Below are positions 25,305 through 35,974 of a stretch of 64,000 bases of DNA, one piece after another. The notes under the pieces were generated by a model that ran no database searches, had not been told where the DNA came from, and worked only from the letters and a program-made list of their open reading frames with translations. Both the position numbers and the translations under genes were made by a program. Within the stretch, counting starts at the first letter, position 1. Every line of letters begins with the position of its first letter. This DNA is from Anthoceros angustus (Eukaryota > Streptophyta > Anthocerotopsida > Anthocerotales > Anthocerotaceae), in NCBI GenBank assembly GCA_010909165.1, contig MU008184.1, positions 620,001 through 684,000 on the forward strand. Direction: 5' to 3'.

Positions 25305-27866
25305 ATGAAAATGGCCCTCCAGGAAATGCAGTTGGGTGGTCGAGCCCCTACGTCCAAGCCGAGCCTGCTGGATAAGGCTGACTCTGGCAGCCCTGCAGGA
25401 GAGAGGGCTGTAACCGTTAAAATTGTGAGCAAATTATGCCAGCAGGGGCGGCTCACTGAGGCTGTTGAGGCTCTGGGAGTTCTGGTGCAGACGCATTATC
25501 GTGTCTCCAAAAATCTCTTCTATGCTGTTCTGAAAGTGTGTGTAGACAGGAAGGATTTGCCTCTGGGCCGCCGAGTTCATGCTCTCAGCGTGACAAGGGG
25601 GTATGAGTTGGACACATTCCTGTGCAACCATTTTCTGCGAATGTATGCTGCCCGTGCCAGGTTGCAAGAAGCGATGGATGTGTTCACCATGGTTGCCAAA
25701 CCGGATGCCTTCATGTGGTCTTCCATAATTTCTGCGCATGTCAAACATGGTCAAGCTAAGCAGGCCATACAGCTGTATCATCAAATGCGCAGGTCGGGCG
25801 TGAAGCCAGATGGCCATGTGTTGGTAGCAGCCCTCCAGGCTTGTGCAAGAGGAGGAGACCTGAAAACTGGGCAGGAGTTGCATGCTCATGTGTTGGCCAA
25901 TAGGGGTGAGCCTGAATTGTTTGTTCTTAACTCCTTGGTGGATATGTATGCAAAGTGTGGCAGCTTGGATGACGGTAGAAGGGTGTTTGACGGGCTTTCC
26001 CTAAAAGATGTGGTGACCTGGAACGCTATGATAGCAGGATATTCCCAGCGGGGCATGGGTCTGGAAGCCCTTCGTCTTTACAGCGCTATGCAAAAAGAAG
26101 CCTTTGCTGCACCTAACTCTTTGACATTTTCTTCCCTCCTGCAGGCATGTCCAAGTCTGGGCACCCAAGCTTTGGAGGAGGGGAAACAGCTTCATGCACA
26201 GATTAAAAAGCAAGGCCTTCAAGCGGATGTATTCGTAGCCAACAGTTTGATAAGCATGTATGGAAAGTGTGGGAGCCTAGAGGATGCTCAGAGCGTCTTT
26301 GATGGCCTTGGGCAAAAAAATGTGGTGACGTGGAATGCCATGATAGCAGCATATTCCCAGCAGGGCATGGGTCAGGAAGCCCTTCGTCTCCACTCTGCTA
26401 TGCAACAAGAAGACACTGTCGCACCCAGTTCTGTGACATTTGTGTCGCTCTTGCAGGCATGTGCAAGTGTCGGTGCCTCTGCTTTGGAGAAGGGGAAGCA
26501 GCTTCATGAACAGATTGGAAAACAAGGATTTCAGGCTGATGTCGTTCTAGGTTGCAGCCTAGTAAACATGTATGTGAAGTGTGGAAGTCTACAGGATGCC
26601 CAGCTTGTGTTTGACGGACTTAGGCAGAAGAATGTGGTGACATGGACTGCTCTGATAGCAGGATACTCCCATGAGGGCATGGAGCAGAAAGCTCTTGATC
26701 TTTACAGCGCTATGCAAGAGGAGGGGATCGGTGCACCAGATGCTGTTACATTTGTGTGTCTCCTGCAGGCATGTGCTAGTGTGGGTAAGCCAGCTTTGGA
26801 GACGGGAAGGCAGCTTCACGCACAGATAGGGGAACAAGGTGTTCAAGCTGACCTGACTGTAGGGAACAATTTAATAGCCATGTATGCGAAGTGTGGCAGC
26901 CTGGAAGATGCTCAGAGGGTGTTTGACAGTCTTCGTGAAAAAGACGTGGTGACATGGAATGCCATGATATCAGGATATTCCCAGCAGGGCATGGATCAGG
27001 AAGCTCTTCGGCTTTACAGTGCTATGCAAGAGGAAGGCATTGCTGCCCCCGATTCAGTGACGTTTTTGTGCGTCCTGCAAGCATGTGCAAGCGTAGCGGC
27101 TCTGCAAGCAGGAAGGCAGCTTCACGTACAGATCAAAGAAAAGGGACTGGAAACTGATGTCTATGTAGCCACCGGTTTGATAAACATGTACGCGAAGTCT
27201 GGGAGCATGGTTGAAGCGCAGCAAGTGTTTGATGCTTTGCTTGAAAGAGACGACTTCGCTTGGAATGCACTGATAGCAGGATACACCCGGCAAGGAGACA
27301 GCGAAGTGGTCTTTGCCCTGATTAAATCAATGAGGGAAGATGGCGTGCACCCGAACGGCTTCACCTTTCTTAGTGTACTAACCGTCTGCAGTCATGCCGG
27401 GCTAGTAAACAAAGGGCAGGAGTACTTTGAGGCCATGAGCAAGACCTACAACATCGATCCCACGACAGAGCACTACGCATGCATGGTTGATCTTCTGGGT
27501 CGTGCCGGCAAACTGGACGAGGCAGTAGAAGTGGTGAGGACAATGCCCGTGCAGCCTCACGACGTGGTCTGGCACACTCTCTTGGCTGCTTGTCGAAAGT
27601 GGAGCAACGTGGAGGTGGGACGCTATGCTTTCGAAGAAGCAGTAAAGCTCGACGGAAAGGATGAAGCGGCATTTGTGTTGATGTCAAACGTGTACATCGG
27701 CGCCCAAATGTGGGAGGAAGCACGCGAGATGCAGTCGAGGCGAATAAGAGTTGGAGCTTGGAAGCAGCCAGGCCAGACCTGGTGGACAGACATGGACGGA
27801 CTCGTGCACACTTTCCTGGTTGGGGATAAAAGCCATCCCGAGAGCGAAGGTATATATATATGCTAG
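25305..27866 (+). CDS. PLS-class PPR protein, truncated in the E+/DYW region
   Basis: The protein has 853 residues in one exon. Pentatricopeptide repeats in P-L-S order fill about residues 60-690, with the recurring text MYAKCGSLEDAQRVFD, KDVVTWNAMI and GRQLHAQI. E and E+ motifs follow, then the PG-box segment GLVHTFLVGDKSHPESEGIY. There the frame runs into a SINE-like repeat and stops, so the C-terminal DYW cytidine deaminase is missing. PLS proteins bind organelle transcripts and, with a DYW domain, edit C to U. This one would need a DYW partner in trans, or is dead. The N-terminus has no obvious strong transit peptide. The repeats are very similar to each other, typical of recently expanded families. 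Confidence 0.93.
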   Translation: MKMALQEMQLGGRAPTSKPSLLDKADSGSPAGERAVTVKIVSKLCQQGRLTEAVEALGVLVQTHYRVSKNLFYAVLKVCVDRKDLPLGRRVHALSVTRGYELDTFLCNHFLRMYAARARLQEAMDVFTMVAKPDAFMWSSIISAHVKHGQAKQAIQLYHQMRRSGVKPDGHVLVAALQACARGGDLKTGQELHAHVLANRGEPELFVLNSLVDMYAKCGSLDDGRRVFDGLSLKDVVTWNAMIAGYSQRGMGLEALRLYSAMQKEAFAAPNSLTFSSLLQACPSLGTQALEEGKQLHAQIKKQGLQADVFVANSLISMYGKCGSLEDAQSVFDGLGQKNVVTWNAMIAAYSQQGMGQEALRLHSAMQQEDTVAPSSVTFVSLLQACASVGASALEKGKQLHEQIGKQGFQADVVLGCSLVNMYVKCGSLQDAQLVFDGLRQKNVVTWTALIAGYSHEGMEQKALDLYSAMQEEGIGAPDAVTFVCLLQACASVGKPALETGRQLHAQIGEQGVQADLTVGNNLIAMYAKCGSLEDAQRVFDSLREKDVVTWNAMISGYSQQGMDQEALRLYSAMQEEGIAAPDSVTFLCVLQACASVAALQAGRQLHVQIKEKGLETDVYVATGLINMYAKSGSMVEAQQVFDALLERDDFAWNALIAGYTRQGDSEVVFALIKSMREDGVHPNGFTFLSVLTVCSHAGLVNKGQEYFEAMSKTYNIDPTTEHYACMVDLLGRAGKLDEAVEVVRTMPVQPHDVVWHTLLAACRKWSNVEVGRYAFEEAVKLDGKDEAAFVLMSNVYIGAQMWEEAREMQSRRIRVGAWKQPGQTWWTDMDGLVHTFLVGDKSHPESEGIYIC

Positions 27867-28069
27867 AAGAAGAATGAAGAATTTTATTTAAGTCCTCTAA
27901 GGACGGATTTCCGTCGTGGGACTTGGTACTTAACAACTTGTACCATGGTGTGCCTAAGCTACTTGCACCAAGGGCATCCACTCCCTTTAGGCACCCCATG
28001 TAAGACCGATCTAAGCTCAGGATGTTTAATCACCACGTTCTTATAAATGTGTGTCCATTTGGATACACA
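27865..28069 (-). mobile_element. SINE-like element, copy C, inserted in the PPR gene
   Basis: Same family and orientation as copies A and E. The left junction (atatatatgctag) and the right junction (atacacatggctag) look like a slightly diverged target-site duplication of about 13 bp. Reading across the two junctions without the repeat keeps the PPR frame open. Confidence 0.75.
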
Positions 28070-28170
28070 TGGCTAGGCTTCGGAGTTTGCTCAATCAAAA
28101 TGGTGACACCCGAAGTGTCTAGCTAGATCTTCCAAAGACGAAATTAGTTTTGCATCAAAATTTGTTAGAT
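28058..28170 (+). pseudogene. Decayed start of the DYW region beyond the insertion
   Basis: In the frame that continues the PPR gene across the insertion, the sequence reads MARLRSLLNQNGDTRSV, TAG, then LDLPKTKLVLHQN. This resembles the usual linker and first residues of the DYW domain (LxxLxxxMxxxGYVPDTKxVLHD). One in-frame TAG and loss of all further motifs show it is dead. The resemblance is short, so this is a moderate inference. Confidence 0.45.
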
Positions 28171-28179
28171 TTGCTAGAG

Positions 28180-28505
28180 ATGGACAACTTATCAAAATCC
28201 CACTCCCTTCCCATCTCATGGATTTGTTGTATACATGGACAACTTATCAAAGTCCCACTCCCTTCCCATCTCATGGATTTGTTGTATACAAAGTAATTTA
28301 GGACGGTGCAAGCTCGCTCCCGTCTTCCCATCTCATGGATTTGTTGTATACAAAGTAATTTAGGATTTGTTGTATACAAAGTAATTTAGGACGGTGCAAG
28401 CTCACTCTCTTCCATCTCATGGTAGACAATGTAATTGAGGACGGTGCAAGCCCACTCCCTTCCCATCTCATGGTATACAATGTAATTGAGGACGGTGCAA
28501 GCAAA
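28180..28505. repeat. Tandem and scrambled ~60-bp repeats
   Basis: Repeated blocks 'cccttcccatctcatggatttgttgtatac', 'aaagtaatttagga' and 'cggtgcaagctc(g/a)ctccc' occur four to five times in direct order with indels. The minus-strand peptide 'CIQQIHEMGRE' recurs because of it. It ends just before tRNA-Asn. Confidence 0.8.
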
Positions 28506-28536
28506 AGAATATAGGTGGATGAGTGTAGACAATCAC

Positions 28537-28560
28537 CGCTAGAGGGAGGGCTTGAACCTC

Positions 28561-28593
<33 letters not shown>

Positions 28594-28610
28594 AACTGAG
28601 CTACTCCAGC
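28537..28610 (-). tRNA. tRNA-Asn (GTT)
   Basis: A 74-nt cloverleaf on the minus strand. The 7-bp acceptor is GCTGGAG with CTCTAGC and discriminator G. The D-arm contains TAGCTCAGTTGGTTAGAGC. The anticodon loop CTGTTAA has anticodon GTT. The T-arm is GGAGG TTCAAGC CCTCC. It is intronless, as plant tRNA-Asn genes are. CCA is not encoded, so it is a eukaryotic nuclear gene. Confidence 0.96.
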
Positions 28611-28689
28611 TGCATGCTCCGTGCAGGCGCAAAGCCTTATTTATTAGACTACAAGCAGCGCCCCCCATCCGCCACGTGCCCGCCGCGCA

Positions 28690-30442
28690 TCACACTTTCG
28701 CCGCCACATGCTTCTCGAGCGCTTCCATGGTGTCCCAGAGAGGCTGCTTGCGGGTCTCGGGGAGGCCGATTGCGGAGAGGGCTCCGACGATGCTTGCAAC
28801 GCCGAAGACGACGAAGGGCAGAGAGGAAGTGTAGTGACCCAGGATTAAGATGACGGGCGCGGCGATAGAGCCCAGCTGCCCGGCCTGCGCGGCCAGCCCA
28901 AGCGCAGCATTCCGCACCACAGTCGGGAACAGCTCGCACGTGTAGATGAAGATGAGGCTGTAGGTGCCCGCCATGCCGAAGATTGCCGCCATCCCGCACA
29001 GCAGCCGGGCCAGAGGCCGGGGGATGAAGCCCAGCGCCAGGTCCCCGGACGACCCGCCCGCGAAGATGGTGGCCACCAGGCAGCTGCCCCCGCTGAGCAG
29101 CATGGTGGCCACCACCAGCGTCCGCCTCCCCGCCCGCCCCAGCAGCAGCGTCGTGATGGCCATCGCCGGCACTTCCACCAGCCCGTTGAAGAGCACGCTG
29201 AGGTAGATGTTGAAGCCCAGGTTCACCGCGTTCAGGCTGATCCCGTAGTACACCATCGGGCACGCGAACCAGATCACGATCATCATCACCATCCTCCACC
29301 GGGTGGTGGGCGCCACGAACACGTCCACCAGGCTACCGGAAGCCCTTGCTGTTCCTGCTCCTGCTCCAGTCCCTGCTGCTGTTGCCGCCGCGCATGTTTC
29401 TGTTCCCGTTTCGGCTGCCTCTGCTGCTGCTGCGTGTGGTAGTGAAGAATCGTCGTCCGTGACGAGGGTGACCCCGGGCGGCACAGAGCGGCGGTTGCGC
29501 CGGGCCAGGCCTCGGAGCATGTCCAGGGCCTCCTCCGCCCGGCCCTTCACCAGGTACCATCGCGGGGACTCGGAGACGAAGGGGAGAACACACGCAGAGT
29601 AGGCGAGCGTGGCCAGGGAGATGGAAAGATACAGGCCGCGCCAGGAGTGCGTGAAGTAGGCCGCGGCCGACACCAAAACGATGCCCGAGGAGAAGAAGTA
29701 GAAGGCGGACATACCGACCGGGCCCCGCATGGACGGCCCGATGGGCTCCGTGGCCAGCACGAAGGAGCAGAGCCCGACCCCGCCCACGCTCACCCCCGCC
29801 ATCAGCCGGATCGCCAGGTACGCGTAGTAGGTCGGAGCAATGGACGTGAGAACGCCGCAGGCTCCCGTCATCAGGGTGGCCAGCATCAGCCCGCCCTTGC
29901 GCCCCAAGAACGAATCCGAGAGGTTCCCGAATAGGCCCGATCCTGCAAGCGGTGTCCCGTGTCCGGTGTGAGTTCAGAAGCGCCAGAGTCTTTGAACTCA
30001 AATGCATGGGAGATGGAATGGTCCAGGAGAATATGTACATACCGATGATGCAGCCGACGAAGAAGGCGGATTGCACCAGCCCGATCTTGTACTGCTGGCC
30101 GCACACCAGCCCGAACTCGGACACGGTGGTGATGTCCCTGCCGGGGACCCACTCCCATGCCCCGGGGTGCAGGTCGCACAGGGAGGAGCTGGCGCTGCAG
30201 ACGGGGGATTCCGACCAGCCCTGGAGGCCGGCGCCGGAGCGGGCTCTACATTGCCACTTCGGCAGCATGTCTGCGAAGATCATCACCATGGTGTGCATGG
30301 CCTCCGCGGTCCACGCCAGGCTCACCACGACGAAGTGCAGAAACTGGCCCCGCCCGAACTCCCCCACGTATTTCTCCACCGCCATGTCCACTGTCAGTGC
30401 CTCCCTGGCCTCTTCCCCGACGGCGCCTTGGGGGTCGGCCAT
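28690..30442 (-). CDS. Organic cation/carnitine transporter-like MFS protein
   Basis: Two exons on the minus strand, 30442-30043 and 29942-28690, join in frame at GCIIG/GSGLFG to give 550 residues. The order is typical of plant OCT/SLC22-like proteins. A long extracellular loop between TM1 and TM2 carries cysteines. The loop 2-3 motif is GNLSDSFLGRKGG. ESPRWYLVKGRAEEAL follows TM6. A low-complexity Ala/Gly-rich linker lies in the central cytoplasmic loop, and six more TM segments follow it. The LPETRKQPLWDT motif is near the end. It should move organic cations or carnitine-like solutes across the plasma or vacuolar membrane; the substrate is not readable. The gene is very GC-rich. The intron is about 100 bp. 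Confidence 0.9.
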
Positions 30443-31963
30443 GGCCGGGGAGGGGGGATGCTGGGAGTCGGACTCGCTCTGAAGGGGAAATGCGACTTCG
30501 TCGTCAAGGAATAGCGGCTACTCGGAGGAGCCAAGCCTGGAGCTTATGTGCCTGAGGTACGGAGGGGAAGGTGGAGATGAAGGTCTCCGGAGGTGTAGGC
30601 TCTTCTCTTTTCCCCTGATGATAAGATGGGCCGTGATCGGCACTGACAGCACGCCATGACCATGTCCTCCTCTGTTTGTGTCCACAAGTGCAAAGGCGGG
30701 GAGGATTGGCGGGGACGAGAATGCGGAGGACTCCTGCAAGTGGAACGGGCAATCAAATCCGCAGACGGGACAGGCTCGCCAGAAGATCTCCCTCCAACCG
30801 CTGACATCAATCCCGAAGTCCATGCCGAACACAAATCGTAGGCCTGACCTGACACACTCCAAATAAATGGATTCCAATTGCGGCCCTCATCCTGTCTCTT
30901 CTGACGGGATGTATTTATTGCTTACTAGGGTTTGCCGTCATTGGTGGAGGTTCAAGTCCATGGCTGCCGGTGCTGCTGCAGATGCCATCTTCGCTTCCAT
31001 CCGTCCATCCCAGGCTTCTTCCGATGCCCTCCATGTGCACCACCCGGATTTTGGCTGTGAGTTCTAGGTTACCTTATGTTGATTCTTCGATGAGCCGGGC
31101 CAGCCTTGTCTGGAAGCTGACGATCCTCTTCCTCTTGGCAGTGACCGACGAGCACCTCTCAGCGTAAGAGTTAACGGACCGTACTGTGTGTTTTGGTTTT
31201 GTCTGCGCATCCTGCAATAGTTTGATTTGCTCTTCCCTGCCCCTGTGTCTGTGAAGTCTTCGTTTCCTTTTCGACCGTAACCTGGAACGAGCATTGCGAA
31301 TCTTGGAGAGAGGAGGTGTGCAGCGGATTGTCGCAGAGCCCAGCCAGAGGACTGTTTTCAAGGTTCGGTGTTGCACGCAGCTGTGGACTGAGCTCTGGTG
31401 CGGGGTGGTAAGCACGTGATCTTGTGCGTTTCTGAAATCTGCATTAGGTTATGGGAGAGACGAAGGCGAAGGCAAACGAGCTTTACATGTGCTTTCCTAC
31501 CCATTTCTGCTCTTGTCAAAGTTTCTGGTTCGACGTTGTCAACAAAGAGGAGCAATTGAGGGTATCCTGACTCACAGCGCTTTCCTTTCTCATGGCATTT
31601 GTTACATTCCCTGTAGTGTTTTTACTGAGTTATTTCCTGTGGCAGTGCAAGCATCAGCTGGCAGCTAGCCTTGCAAACGCTCTTCAAATGTATAGAAACA
31701 TCACAGTGACTGATGAGGAATTTGCTGTGCTACTTTACGATAGTATGCAGTAAGGAGATCAAGAGTGAGAGCCAAGCTATGTACATTCAGCATTTGTACA
31801 ATTGTCCATCTTTCCACGTCTTGGAAATAGGACAAGAGCTGTGGAAGGTTACAACTCTGCTCCTAGCCTGTAAGCTACCTCCTTTCTGTATGCAAGCAGT
31901 TTCCAGAGAACACAACTGTACACTAACAGGACAGCATCCCGAGCTCGCTCCACTGATTTTGGT
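30443..31963. other. Intergenic region, no supported gene
   Basis: It contains the upstream flank of the transporter and the 3' flank of the ELIP gene. A short Ala-rich open frame on + from ATG 30961 (MAAGAAADAIFASIRPSQ) could be a first exon, but no continuation is recognisable. Confidence 0.35.
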
Positions 31964-32748
31964 CTAGTGGAGAAGGGCTGATCCTCTCACCACTTCCGAG
32001 ATAATCAAGCCGGCAAAGCCGATCATGGCGAGACGGCCGTTCCACCTCTCTGCCTTGGCATTGAAAGGACCGTTCTTTCGGCTGTCGGGAGACTCCCCTC
32101 GCAAAATGGGCACCAGGGAAGCGTAGATCAGCACCTGCGAAACTGCCAGGAAGTAAAGCAGCCCTTGGCTGCCGGGAGCCGCCTGCTCCAAAACGGTCTT
32201 GTGCGTGAAGTATTCCGCCACAATTGCCCACACGAATCCTACCATTGCCTGCATCATCGACAAATATCAATGCCCGTGGTGGTGTCGGCAAGAGTCTCAG
32301 AAGCCTGCAGAAACGGAATCGGTATCGCATCGGATGTTACCAGGCGGCCGTTGATGGTCTCAGGAGCAGCTCCATCGAACTGCATTGGGCTGACGAAGGA
32401 GGCGTCGCCTGTCTCGGGGCGTCTTTCGATCTCCGGGCGGGGAATGGTGGCGCCGTTCTTGGGGATGGTGCCCACAACGGAGCGCTTCTCAGACTCCGAT
32501 TCCCGCATGTGTCGCTGCACTCCCTCGGGCGTGATTTCCACCTTGGTGCTGTCGGCGATCTTCCCCAGGTCCCGGAAAGTCGAGAGGGGGCTCCGCTCAG
32601 CTCGCACCACGAGGGACACGTTCTTCCGGAAGGTGGGCGCACTGTTGCCGAAGCTTGCCCCGGATGTGCCTGGTCTCACCGGCGAGACGACAGTGAGGGA
32701 GCTTCCTGCCAGAGCAGCAGGTGCTGCGAACCGCATTGTTGCTGCCAT
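31964..32748 (-). CDS. Early light-induced protein (ELIP)
   Basis: Two exons on the minus strand, 32748-32341 and 32248-31964, join in frame to give 230 residues. A plastid transit peptide (about 1-48, ending near LVVRAE) is followed by a spacer. Three thylakoid helices come next. Helix 1 carries the chlorophyll-binding motif ETINGRLAMVGFVWAIVAEY, the middle helix is GLLYFLAVSQVLIYASLVPIL, and helix 3 carries ERWNGRLAMIGFAGLIISEV. These paired ExxNGRxAM motifs define the LHC-superfamily ELIPs, which bind free chlorophyll and xanthophylls under light, cold or drying stress. The intron falls exactly inside the first motif (after NGRL). Confidence 0.92.
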
Positions 32749-33550
32749 GATGCTGCCTTAGACTAGTCTTGCAGCTTCACCACTCCTTCGAAGGCAGGGC
32801 CTGGAATGCCGCACGAGAGACAAGATGTTTCAAGTACACCGGCAGTAAAATGACTCTGTCGGTTGTCGATGCAGTCTGCAGGTCGAGGAACGTCCACAGG
32901 TTGGAGCACAATGTACAGTGATAGAGCTACGCCTGTATATAAAGCTCAGGGGAGGAACATCGTGTGACTGCATTGCCAGCAGGTGGCGAGTCTCGGGAAT
33001 CCAAGCCAGGCTCCAGGTGACATGTCCTCTTCTGACCACGTCAATCGAGAGAACAGACGTCCGGCGTGGCGTTCTTCAACGGGGGCGTTTCCGTCGGACC
33101 GAATTGAAGGTTCACAACCGGCATTTGGCGCTCTCGGCCATGGGCCAATGAGATGCAGCCTGCAGCGACGATGCCTTTCAAGGTCATGGGTTCTTGGTCC
33201 AGGTTCGCAGAATTTACTTTTACGTGTCGCCTCCGCAGTCAGTGCATTGTATGTAAGTTCGGGAATCAAGCCAGCAGGATGCTGGTGAGCAAACCTTTTA
33301 GTGCAGATGATGAATTGAACAGGATTATGGTGCCAAATGTTGCACTCGCTTCCAAGCTTGTCCTAGCGCTTAACTGTGTTCACTGATTTGTGATCTGCAG
33401 CGGATCCACATCGTCCACAGAAATTGTGCCTACACTGGAGTTGGTGGCGTAGCAATGTTCCTGGGGTACACATCTCTGTCCCCTGTACATCACAAGCTGG
33501 CTTTGTTACTTCCCAAGTAGAATTAGCATATCGTTAGAGACAGGGGAAGG
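32749..33550. other. Intergenic region
   Basis: Holds the ELIP promoter side and the 3' flank of the NDK/Dpy-30 gene. No gene seen. Confidence 0.4.
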
Positions 33551-35019
33551 CTACTTACAAACAGTCTCGATGGCCTTCACACTGGCAGCAACATAAGGTC
33601 GTTTTGGGTTGTTCTCTTGTAGCCATGTCGCCAACCATTCCTGAGTCAGGTGTTAAGGCTCACTCACGACAAGGAGAACTAGGGAAATACAAAGTGCATC
33701 ATGTCAGAAAAGACTGCACACAGAAAAGATACGATAGCCTCAAGGGGATCCGATGAAGGCTTTCGCTTGGCAAGCTCCGTGAGTGCCCTTGTAACTATGC
33801 CCTGAAGGTGGGTCTGAAAGTATACATTGCATTCAGCAGCTGAAAGAACCGGTTCCAGAGGAACTGTGGGAAGAAAGGACAAGCTCGTGAGAACGTGAGT
33901 ACGACATGCTGGGAGACAAGAAAACGATCAGGACATGAGAACCAAACGAGTACCACGCACAACCCTGTGACTAGGATATTACTATTAGGCCAAGGAAAGA
34001 AAAATCTGATCTCTCGGTACACATGTTTGGCTGTGTCACTGCCATGAACTGCATTATATCGTCCATCCAATCCAAAAAGAGCACGAATGCTGCAATGAGG
34101 TTGCACTGCCTATATGAGCCTCATCTAAGCCACTTTGAATAGCAAGCAACAACAAATCACTCCTTGACATATATGACTGTACGAAGGAAACTGTGGAAGA
34201 GACCTCTTGGGAGCTTCCTTGCGGGCTCTGTTGCAATCCTTGGGACCCATCAACGTCCTCCATGCTTCCACAGCGTGCTCTTTTTGGAGCACAAATACGT
34301 ATATCGGGCCGCTACGGTCGAGAGAAAGTTATTGTGAGCGCACACATCTTCACATCAGAGGCTCTTTTCACCAAGAAACAGTCTTACCTGCTCAAATATC
34401 TCACAATAGAATTGAAGTAGGGTTTGCTGGCATGCTCCTTGTAGAACTCTGCTGCTCTCAGACGGGTGAGCTGCACCAAAGCCACAGTCCCAATCGAAAC
34501 TGCTTGTGTCAGGGCAAGCACCTCAAGGCGGGACGAGATGTACGATGTGAACATCAATTGAGGATGCTACTCAAGACTGGAGACATTGTGGAGGAGAAAA
34601 GAAGCCAATACATGCACATGCTTGCAGCCAATCTTGACAAAGCCATTCGTGTGCATCATGTACTGGATCTCGTGAGTGTGTCCCTTGGTAACAGCATCGG
34701 GTTTGATGAAGGCCAGCGTCATCTCTGTCACTGACTTCTTGAATTTCTCCACACCCTCCGGATCCTTCCATTCGGCCCAGTGGAAATCCAATTGCTGCAA
34801 GGGCAGCAGAGCCATCCCAGTCCGGTTTTCGAAGCCCGGTTTGGGTGGAGGCGGAGGAGGCTCGAGAGGTGCCACAGGCGCATCGGCCGGAACAGGGTCA
34901 CCAGGTTGCGCGGCCAATTTGGAAGTCCTCTTGGACAAAGATGCCCTGGGAGCTGCTGGGGCAACAGCTGCCTGTGAGGGCTTCTTTGCCGGAGCCACGG
35001 CTTTGCCTGGCGTGGCCAT
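33551..35019 (-). CDS. Nucleoside diphosphate kinase-Dpy-30 protein (NME5/RSP23 type, axonemal)
   Basis: Six exons on the minus strand join in frame: 35019-34612, 34470-34388, 34311-34204, 34089-33983, 33863-33733 and 33640-33551, giving 308 residues. An Ala/Pro-rich N-terminal tail (about 1-75) precedes the NDK domain: MTLAFIKPDAVTKGHT, EFYKEHASKPYFNSIV, SSGPIYVFVLQ, then SIRALFG and NAVHGSDT with catalytic His215, and EIRFFFP. A Dpy-30 dimerisation segment follows: VTRALTELAKRKPSSDPLEA then EWLATWLQENNPKRPY. NDK followed by Dpy-30 is the architecture of NME5 and radial spoke protein 23 of motile cilia. The last codons overlap a GTAAGT, so a further small exon is possible. Confidence 0.9.
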
Positions 35020-35621
35020 CGCTAGGCAAACTCAGCAAATCTCGGATTCTCCCAAGTTCCGGCTGTGTCTCGCACCGGTCCTGTCCTCTGAGCTGTTGCG
35101 CAAGAGGAAACACAGTCCCCTGGGTTCTTCGTGCTGCCGCAGAACCGTGACACCGAGTTCATGCACGGCATAAAATGAAACCAATCAAATGTGGGCGATT
35201 CCTCCTGCTGTGCACCGTCATATTCAAGTCTGGTATGCCACCCACATGAATGCTCGATCCAGGTGAGGAGCTTCTTTCCAGTGTGTGGTTCCACCCATGA
35301 GTCTCTTGCCTTGACGGGACATTCCTCCCCGGAGGCTTTCATAACGACCTGAAGGCAGAAAGGCCGGGATGAGATGCGGACCCGTTTCCCAAATGTAACA
35401 AAAGGAGGCAGGGGAATTTGCCATGAGCCCCATGACCCAACGTATGTGCATACCTACGTATGTACATTTTGTTTTTGGTAAGAAAAAGCATGCGGGTAAT
35501 CGGTCTCACAGAATGCACAACAGGGGAAATGAACCCGATCAGAATCTTAGAAGGGTACAAGGATACCACAACACCACTATGCACGCATGCTATCATTTTG
35601 TATTATAATAAGATTTTATAT
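35020..35621. other. Intergenic region
   Basis: Promoter side of the NDK/Dpy-30 gene, then decayed repetitive sequence. No gene supported. Confidence 0.4.
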
Positions 35622-35820
35622 TTCAATCCAAGATATGACCCCAAGGTATCTTGACGATAAAAAACTATAAGGATACTAGACTACCCCTACACCACCAACT
35701 GACATCATTTTTTATCGTTAAGATATACGTTGGGGTCACATCTTGGATTGAACAAGCAAGCTACATCAATTATAAGTTGGGGCCACATCTTGAATTGAAC
35801 AAGCTGCATCAATTATAATT
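35622..35820. repeat. Fold-back repeat (MITE-like) plus short direct duplication
   Basis: The arm at about 35622-35665 ('ttcaatccaagatatgacccc..ataaaaaa') is the near-exact inverse of 35709-35752, around a ~45-base loop. The right part, 'gttgggg(t/c)cacatctt(g)gaattgaacaag..ttataa', is then repeated directly to about 35820. Confidence 0.75.
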
Positions 35821-35974
35821 ATTGTGAACTGTGAGAACAATAGGAAGATTCTTTCAAAACATGAGAAGGGAAGAGGGCAAGAATATTACATTATTTATTA
35901 ATTAAAAAATCCATCCATTACGGGACAATGAAGGTGGACCTTGGGGGTTAAGGTCAAAAAGAGTGACTAAGTCC

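Noticed and set aside
27370-27999. Minus ORF starting MGCLKGVDALGASS shared with 57365-57565
   Set aside because: Both are readings of the SINE-like repeat (the first also antisense to the PPR gene), not a conserved protein.
28155-28582. Minus ORF with CIQQIHEMGRE repeats
   Set aside because: Product of the local tandem repeats next to tRNA-Asn.
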